From: VGBV01 sp963780395
GTDB taxonomy: Bacteria > Actinomycetota > Thermoleophilia > Solirubrobacterales > 70-9
Direction of reading: 5' to 3'
Assembly: GCA_963780395.1 (NCBI GenBank)
Contig: CAWABY010000013.1
Coordinates: 1-64,000 of the forward strand
Length of the DNA stretch: 64,000 nt
Below the pieces are notes generated by a model that had not been told where the DNA came from, made no database searches, and saw only the letters and a program-made list of their open reading frames with translations. A program made the position numbers and the translations under genes. This document shows, in pieces, positions 60,678 through 64,000 of the stretch (within the stretch, counting starts at the first letter, position 1; each line of letters begins with the position of its first letter).

Positions 60678-60929
60678 ATGACTAGAAGTGAAGAGCACGA
60701 CAGCGCGGTACAGCGGCTGGAGGCTGTGCTGGCCGAGCAGGACCGGTTGAGCCAGCGTCACGACGCCGCCATCGGCACCTCGACCGAGCTAGGCGCTCGT
60801 GTCGAGCTCCGGGCCGCGGGCGATCAGGTCGCAGCGCGGGAGGCCTGGCTCCACTGGGTCGACGACGAGAGCTACCGAGGGCTCAACGCCGGGCCCTTTG
60901 AGCTGCGCGCCGAGAGGCTCGTGGCCTAG
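60678..60929 (+). CDS. Small hypothetical protein
   Basis: 83 residues, helical and charged (SAVQRLEAVLAEQDRLSQRHDAAIG...). Preceded by GAGGGACGAAAGG. No family recognised; moderate coding signal. Confidence 0.5.
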   Translation: MTRSEEHDSAVQRLEAVLAEQDRLSQRHDAAIGTSTELGARVELRAAGDQVAAREAWLHWVDDESYRGLNAGPFELRAERLVA

Positions 60930-61003
60930 GGGCGAGAAGCGGAGTGGCGCGGCCCGTTCCGCGGAGCCACTTCCGCTCCGGACGGAAGCGATTGCCGGCT
61001 AGG

Positions 61004-61086
61004 AGTGCCGACCGGTCTCGCGAATCCTCGGGCGGTGGTAGCGAGGAACGAATCGGGCCACCGATGCGATCTTTCGGGGACGCACG
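61004..61086 (+). repeat. R element copy 4
   Basis: GTGCCGACCGGTCTCGCGAA, core GGTGGTAGCGAGGAACGAAT, then GATCTTTCGGGGACGCAC; followed within 10 bp by a P2 palindrome. Confidence 0.8.
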
Positions 61087-61096
61087 GATCGAGAGT

Positions 61097-61118
61097 GCTG
61101 CTTTTCGTCCAAAGCGAC
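61097..61118. repeat. Palindrome P2
   Basis: GCTGCTTT-TCGTCC-AAAGCGAC. Confidence 0.65.
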
Positions 61119-61180
61119 AGTGCCAGATGGGCGGACCGGCCTCGGAGGTGGTGTCGCGCCGTTCGGATAGAAATACGGGT

Positions 61181-61516
61181 ATGGATGCCGATCAGGTTGT
61201 GCGTCCCCTGCTCCTCTGGCTGGGGCGGGCCTGTCGTCAGGCGCGAGAGGAGGCGGGCGTCGAGCAGGTCAGGATCGCGGCGGCGATCGACGTAGACCAA
61301 GCGACGATCGCGCGTTTTGAGGACGGCATCGCCTGGCCCGGGCACCCCGAGGAGCTGCTGATGGCGTATGCGGGCGAGCTCGTTATGGACGTACGGCTGC
61401 TCTGGCTACACGCCTTCGTCCTATGGATCGAACACGAGCCGATCTTGGACAAGGAGGCTAAGGAGCAGATTCGGGCCGCGCTCAAGCGCCTGCCTGCAGA
61501 TCATCGGCCCAGGTGA
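61181..61516 (+). CDS. XRE-like helix-turn-helix regulator
   Basis: 111 residues. LGRACRQAREEAGVEQVRIAAAIDVDQATIARFEDG fits a lambda-repressor-like HTH; the rest is helical. ATG 61181; a TAGAAAT sequence lies upstream. It is probably a regulator of island genes. Confidence 0.7.
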   Translation: MDADQVVRPLLLWLGRACRQAREEAGVEQVRIAAAIDVDQATIARFEDGIAWPGHPEELLMAYAGELVMDVRLLWLHAFVLWIEHEPILDKEAKEQIRAALKRLPADHRPR

Positions 61517-61626
61517 GAGCCACCGCCCCCACGCGTACCACCCTTTTTCCATAGGGCTGGCCCTGCCGCCCCTGCTGGTGGAGATCTCGGGCAGCTAGGC
61601 GCTACTCAGCGCGATGTGGCTTGACC

Positions 61627-61646
61627 CTGCTTTTCGTCCAAAGCAG
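61627..61646. repeat. Palindrome P2
   Basis: CTGCTTTTCGTCCAAAGCAG. Confidence 0.7.
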
Positions 61647-61707
61647 CGCTTTCAGACAATCCATCGGGGGCACCCCTGGCTTCCGCCTCCACGCGGAAGC
61701 GACAGCC

Positions 61708-61734
61708 GACCGCTGTTCGTCCAAAGCAGCGGTC
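61708..61734. repeat. Palindrome P2, 3' side of the Cys-rich secreted protein unit
   Basis: GACCGCTG...CAGCGGTC with TTCGTCC in the loop; the following GGTCGCCTAC is shared with the P2 at 52298. Confidence 0.75.
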
Positions 61735-61752
61735 GCCTACCCCCAAAAAAAC

Positions 61753-61782
61753 GTGGCGCCTGGGACGTTCCCCAGACGCCAC
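61753..61782 (-). terminator. Terminator of the Cys-rich secreted protein gene
   Basis: Stem GTGGCGCCTGGG/CCCAGACGCCAC with TTTTTTT on the minus strand. Confidence 0.8.
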
Positions 61783-61801
61783 GCCCTGCTCCTGGTCGTT
61801 C

Positions 61802-62743
61802 CTACTTGACGAGTGTGATCGTGCGCTTCGCGGTCGCCACGTTCCCGGCCGCATCCGTCGCGCGGACGGTGACCTTCGCCTTGACGTTCTCGCCGTTGCC
61901 GAGCGCCTTGCGCACCTCTTCGCGCTGCTCCTCCTCCGCCAGCTCCGGCCCGAGGTTCAGTGGCCCGAAACACTTCGCGCACTTCAGCCAGCCATTCTTG
62001 CTGAGCTTGTCCATCTTGACGTTCGTCAGCTTCCCCGTGGCCCATATGGTGCACGCCTCGTCGCCACAGCCGCTCACCTGGACCTCCAAGTTGCAGGCAT
62101 CGTGGCCGCACCTGGCGAGGTGGCACTGCGCGGACCAGGGCTTGCGACAGTTCCTTGCCGCCCTTCGGGTGTTCTGGGGGCTCTGCTTCTTCGGCCCCCA
62201 GACCTTGAGGTCCGGCGGGGTGCTATCGACGGACTCCCCGCCCGCCAACGCCGTCTGCGCCCTGAGGCGAGTCCGTGCCGGGGGGTCAGTTGATTTTTTT
62301 TCTGGGTGGCAAGGGCAGTCCACGACGACCCGCGAGTAGCCGGTGCTGCACTTGAACCCATCGCCCACCTTGGGCGTCGCCTTGGCGTACACGCGTCCGA
62401 CCGGCGACCCGCTCGTCTTCAGGCCCTTGACGCTCACCCGCCAGTTGTGTGACTCCCATTGGGGACCGCTTGTGGTTGCGCCGAGCTTGCGATCCGGACC
62501 GGGCCGCTTCCTGAACAGGATCACCTCTCTCCCCTCCGTGCACTTCCTGACCTTTGAGTTCACCTCGCCGTGCAACTCCGCATAGTCCTTGTAGATCGTC
62601 AGCTTCGTGCCGTAGCTGACGACGCCCTCGGAGGCCGCCGCCCCCGTCTGCGCCCCGAGCGCCATCACGCCAGCCGCAGCCACGCCGATCAGGATCGCGA
62701 ATCGCTTACCCATCTTCTGCTTCTTCTTCGTGTTAGCCCTCAT
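61802..62743 (-). CDS. Secreted Cys-rich protein with signal peptide shared with the RTX protein
   Basis: 313 residues. Signal MRANTKKKQKMGKRFAILIG... ends near AQTGA. The mature part starts with a beta-rich domain (LTIYKDYAELHGEVNS...REVILFRKRPGPDRKLG) also seen in other exported proteins of these bacteria, then a Cys-rich region (CPCHPEK, RCGHDACNLEV, GCGDEACTIW, LKCAKC) and an Ig-like C-terminal strand pattern VRATDAAGNVATAKRTITLVK. A T8 run lies in the middle of the gene. No catalytic motif. Confidence 0.75.
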   Translation of the reverse strand: MRANTKKKQKMGKRFAILIGVAAAGVMALGAQTGAAASEGVVSYGTKLTIYKDYAELHGEVNSKVRKCTEGREVILFRKRPGPDRKLGATTSGPQWESHNWRVSVKGLKTSGSPVGRVYAKATPKVGDGFKCSTGYSRVVVDCPCHPEKKSTDPPARTRLRAQTALAGGESVDSTPPDLKVWGPKKQSPQNTRRAARNCRKPWSAQCHLARCGHDACNLEVQVSGCGDEACTIWATGKLTNVKMDKLSKNGWLKCAKCFGPLNLGPELAEEEQREEVRKALGNGENVKAKVTVRATDAAGNVATAKRTITLVK

Positions 62744-62830
62744 CTCGGGCCTCCTTCGAGTCGTGGCGTCGGAACTCCCAACGAGCCGAGGCTCCGGTGC
62801 CTGTTTGACGGCCAGAAGCCTCCGACACGG

Positions 62831-62880
62831 CGGTACATTCTCGGTACATTTGGCGCCGGGCTAGGCGTGGTCTAGGCGTG
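62831..62880. repeat. Two direct-repeat pairs with 11-bp period
   Basis: CGGTACATT at 62831 and 62842; CTAGGCGTG at 62861 and 62872. Same layout as 53273-53321. Confidence 0.7.
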
Positions 62881-62950
62881 CGAGGGCGCGAACCGTCAGC
62901 CCGAGCGCAGCCGCGCCAACCGAGCGCGCCTCCGCGGTATCTGGCCAAAG

Positions 62951-62976
62951 GTGCTGCTTTCCATGCAAAGCGGCAC
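62951..62976. repeat. Palindrome P1, 5' side of the Cys-rich unit
   Basis: GTGCTGCTTT-CCATGC-AAAGCGGCAC. Confidence 0.75.
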
Positions 62977-63047
62977 TACGGCAGCACGCTCTGGCAGGCG
63001 TAGTCGTCAGACCCGACCACGTTGTCCCCGGGACCCCCCGAAAGCGT
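62976..63047 (-). pseudogene. 3' remnant of an RTX-like secreted protein gene
   Basis: Minus strand reads TLSGGPGDNVVGSDDYACQ...VLP and stop, an RTX-type end with a late Cys. Its stop codon touches the P1 palindrome; the upstream part is lost in a poly-G/C tract. Confidence 0.5.
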
Positions 63048-63150
63048 TACCCCCGGGGGGGCGGGGGTCCGATCGTGGGAAAGTTTCAGAAGCAAAACCG
63101 CGCTCGTCGCTCGCGAAAAAAAGCTGAATCCCTGATCCCAAGCTGCTAGT

Positions 63151-63156
63151 TAGCCT
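63151..63156 (+). promoter_or_regulatory. -10 box of the nuclease-helicase gene
   Basis: TAGCCT, 8 nt before GTG 63165. Confidence 0.5.
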
Positions 63157-63164
63157 CGTTGGCC

Positions 63165-64000
63165 GTGAGCCTCGATCGATTGCTAGCCCAACTCGACGCG
63201 GATCCCAACAAGCGCGGGCGCGAGTTTGAGCGGATCTGCCGCTGGTATCTGACCAGCGCGCCCCAGTACCGGCGCCGCTTCCAGCACGTCTGGCTGTGGA
63301 GGGACTGGCCGGGGATGCGGGCGCCGGATCGGGGGATCGACCTCGTCGCCGAAGAGCACGGCGGCGACCTGTGGGCGATCCAGGCGAAGGCGTACGCGCC
63401 CGACTACGCGATCAAGAAGAAGGACGTTGACTCGTTCCTGGCCGAGGCGGGTCGGCCCGATTTCTCCTATCGGCTGCTGATCGCCACCACCGACCACCTC
63501 GGCCCCGCCGCCAAGAGCACCCTTGACGAGCAGCGGGAGCCCGTCGGCTATCTGCTCCGCTCGCAGCTTGAGCTTGCACCCGTGGCCTGGCCGCAGTCGC
63601 CAGACGATCTCCGCCCCCGCCGCCCGCCGAGGAAGAAGCCGTTTCCGCATGTCAAGGAGGCGATCCGAGCGACAGTCAGGGGCTTCAATGGCAACGACCG
63701 CGGGCAGCTGATCATGGCCTGCGGGACCGGCAAGACCCTGGCAGCAATGTGGATTTCCGAGCGGCTCGACGCCAAGCGAACCCTGATCCTGCTGCCCTCA
63801 CTCTCCTTGCTGGCGCAGACCCTGCGCGAGTGGAGCGCCAACGCCTCCAAGCCGTTCGACTACCTCGCGGTCTGCTCGGACGCGAGCGTCGCTGGGGAGG
63901 ACGACTTCCTCCAGCACACCTCCAAGCTGGGGTTGCCGGTGACAACCGACCCCGAGCGGATCGCAGCATTCCTCCGCCGCCGGGGACGGCGCGTCGTATT
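63165..64000 (+). CDS. N-terminal part of a nuclease-helicase (type ISP restriction-like), runs off the window
   Basis: 278 codons open to the window end. RGREFERICRWYL, then GIDLVAEE...LWAIQAKAY is a PD-(D/E)xK (Mrr-like) nuclease with the Gln-x-Lys variant; DVDSFLAEAGRPDFSYRLLIATTDHLG follows. From about residue 165 a superfamily 2 helicase begins with Walker A MACGTGKT and LLPSLSLLAQTLREW. This order is that of type ISP restriction-modification enzymes such as LlaBIII; methyltransferase and target-recognition domains would lie beyond 64000. A helicase-only defence gene is the alternative. Confidence 0.82.
   Translation, partial: MSLDRLLAQLDADPNKRGREFERICRWYLTSAPQYRRRFQHVWLWRDWPGMRAPDRGIDLVAEEHGGDLWAIQAKAYAPDYAIKKKDVDSFLAEAGRPDFSYRLLIATTDHLGPAAKSTLDEQREPVGYLLRSQLELAPVAWPQSPDDLRPRRPPRKKPFPHVKEAIRATVRGFNGNDRGQLIMACGTGKTLAAMWISERLDAKRTLILLPSLSLLAQTLREWSANASKPFDYLAVCSDASVAGEDDFLQHTSKLGLPVTTDPERIAAFLRRRGRRVV

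Overview
The window is GC-rich and gene-dense. It looks like an actinobacterial chromosome of the Thermoleophilia/Solirubrobacterales type. That placement is an inference from four things: the composition, the block tlyA-nadK-recN-steA-mctB-pyrG-Nudix-xerD, a large family of small SnoaL/NTF2-like proteins starting MSQENVE, and secreted proteins with Lys/Ala-rich C-termini.

Layout. 1-8.6 kb: efp (5' truncated), ltrA, nusB, a HAD phosphatase, a small helical protein in the xseB position, ispA, dxs, one SnoaL protein, a membrane protein and a cyclopropane-fatty-acid synthase. 8.7-13.2 kb: an MFS exporter, a repeat-rich ORF, a 53-residue protein and six SnoaL-like genes in short operons. 13.3-17.7 kb: a prophage-like remnant (RHH protein, HExxH peptidase, HK97 prohead protease, small terminase) that also carries two SnoaL genes and lies between two copies of a 56-bp terminator repeat. 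17.7-43.2 kb: core genome, namely tlyA, nadK, an inserted MFS gene, recN, steA, mctB, a MraY-like transferase, pyrG, an M20 peptidase, a DUF3866 protein, a Nudix hydrolase, xerD, mutM, a P1 peptidase, recO, ppdK, dgt and dnaG. 43.2-51.4 kb: an HNH remnant, tRNA-Asn, a surface-glycan-like group (GT1, GT-C and GT2, two of them frameshifted), SDR, a thioredoxin-like lipoprotein, an HPt protein and a P450.

51.4-64 kb is an accessory island. It begins at a tRNA-Met(CAT) gene broken in its anticodon loop. Genes are sparser and many are decayed. Three repeat types recur: a short palindrome in two forms (P1 with loop CCATGC, P2 with loop CGTCC), a 60-85 bp element called R here, and 9-bp direct repeats spaced 11 bp apart. 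Two secreted-protein genes (an RTX-like Ca-binding protein and an unrelated Cys-rich protein) have almost identical promoter, leader and signal-peptide DNA and near-identical terminators, but different mature parts, and both sit between a P1 and a P2. The island also holds a GFA enzyme, an AraC/cupin/NmrA module, a methyltransferase, a desaturase, an XRE regulator and, at the right edge, the start of a nuclease-helicase resembling type ISP restriction enzymes.

Two patterns run through the whole window. Many genes have a -10-like hexamer (xAnnnT, often TAGCCT, TAGGCT or GATACT) only 6-9 nt before the start codon, which predicts leaderless mRNAs. Several genes are broken by a single inserted base, which could be real decay or assembly error.
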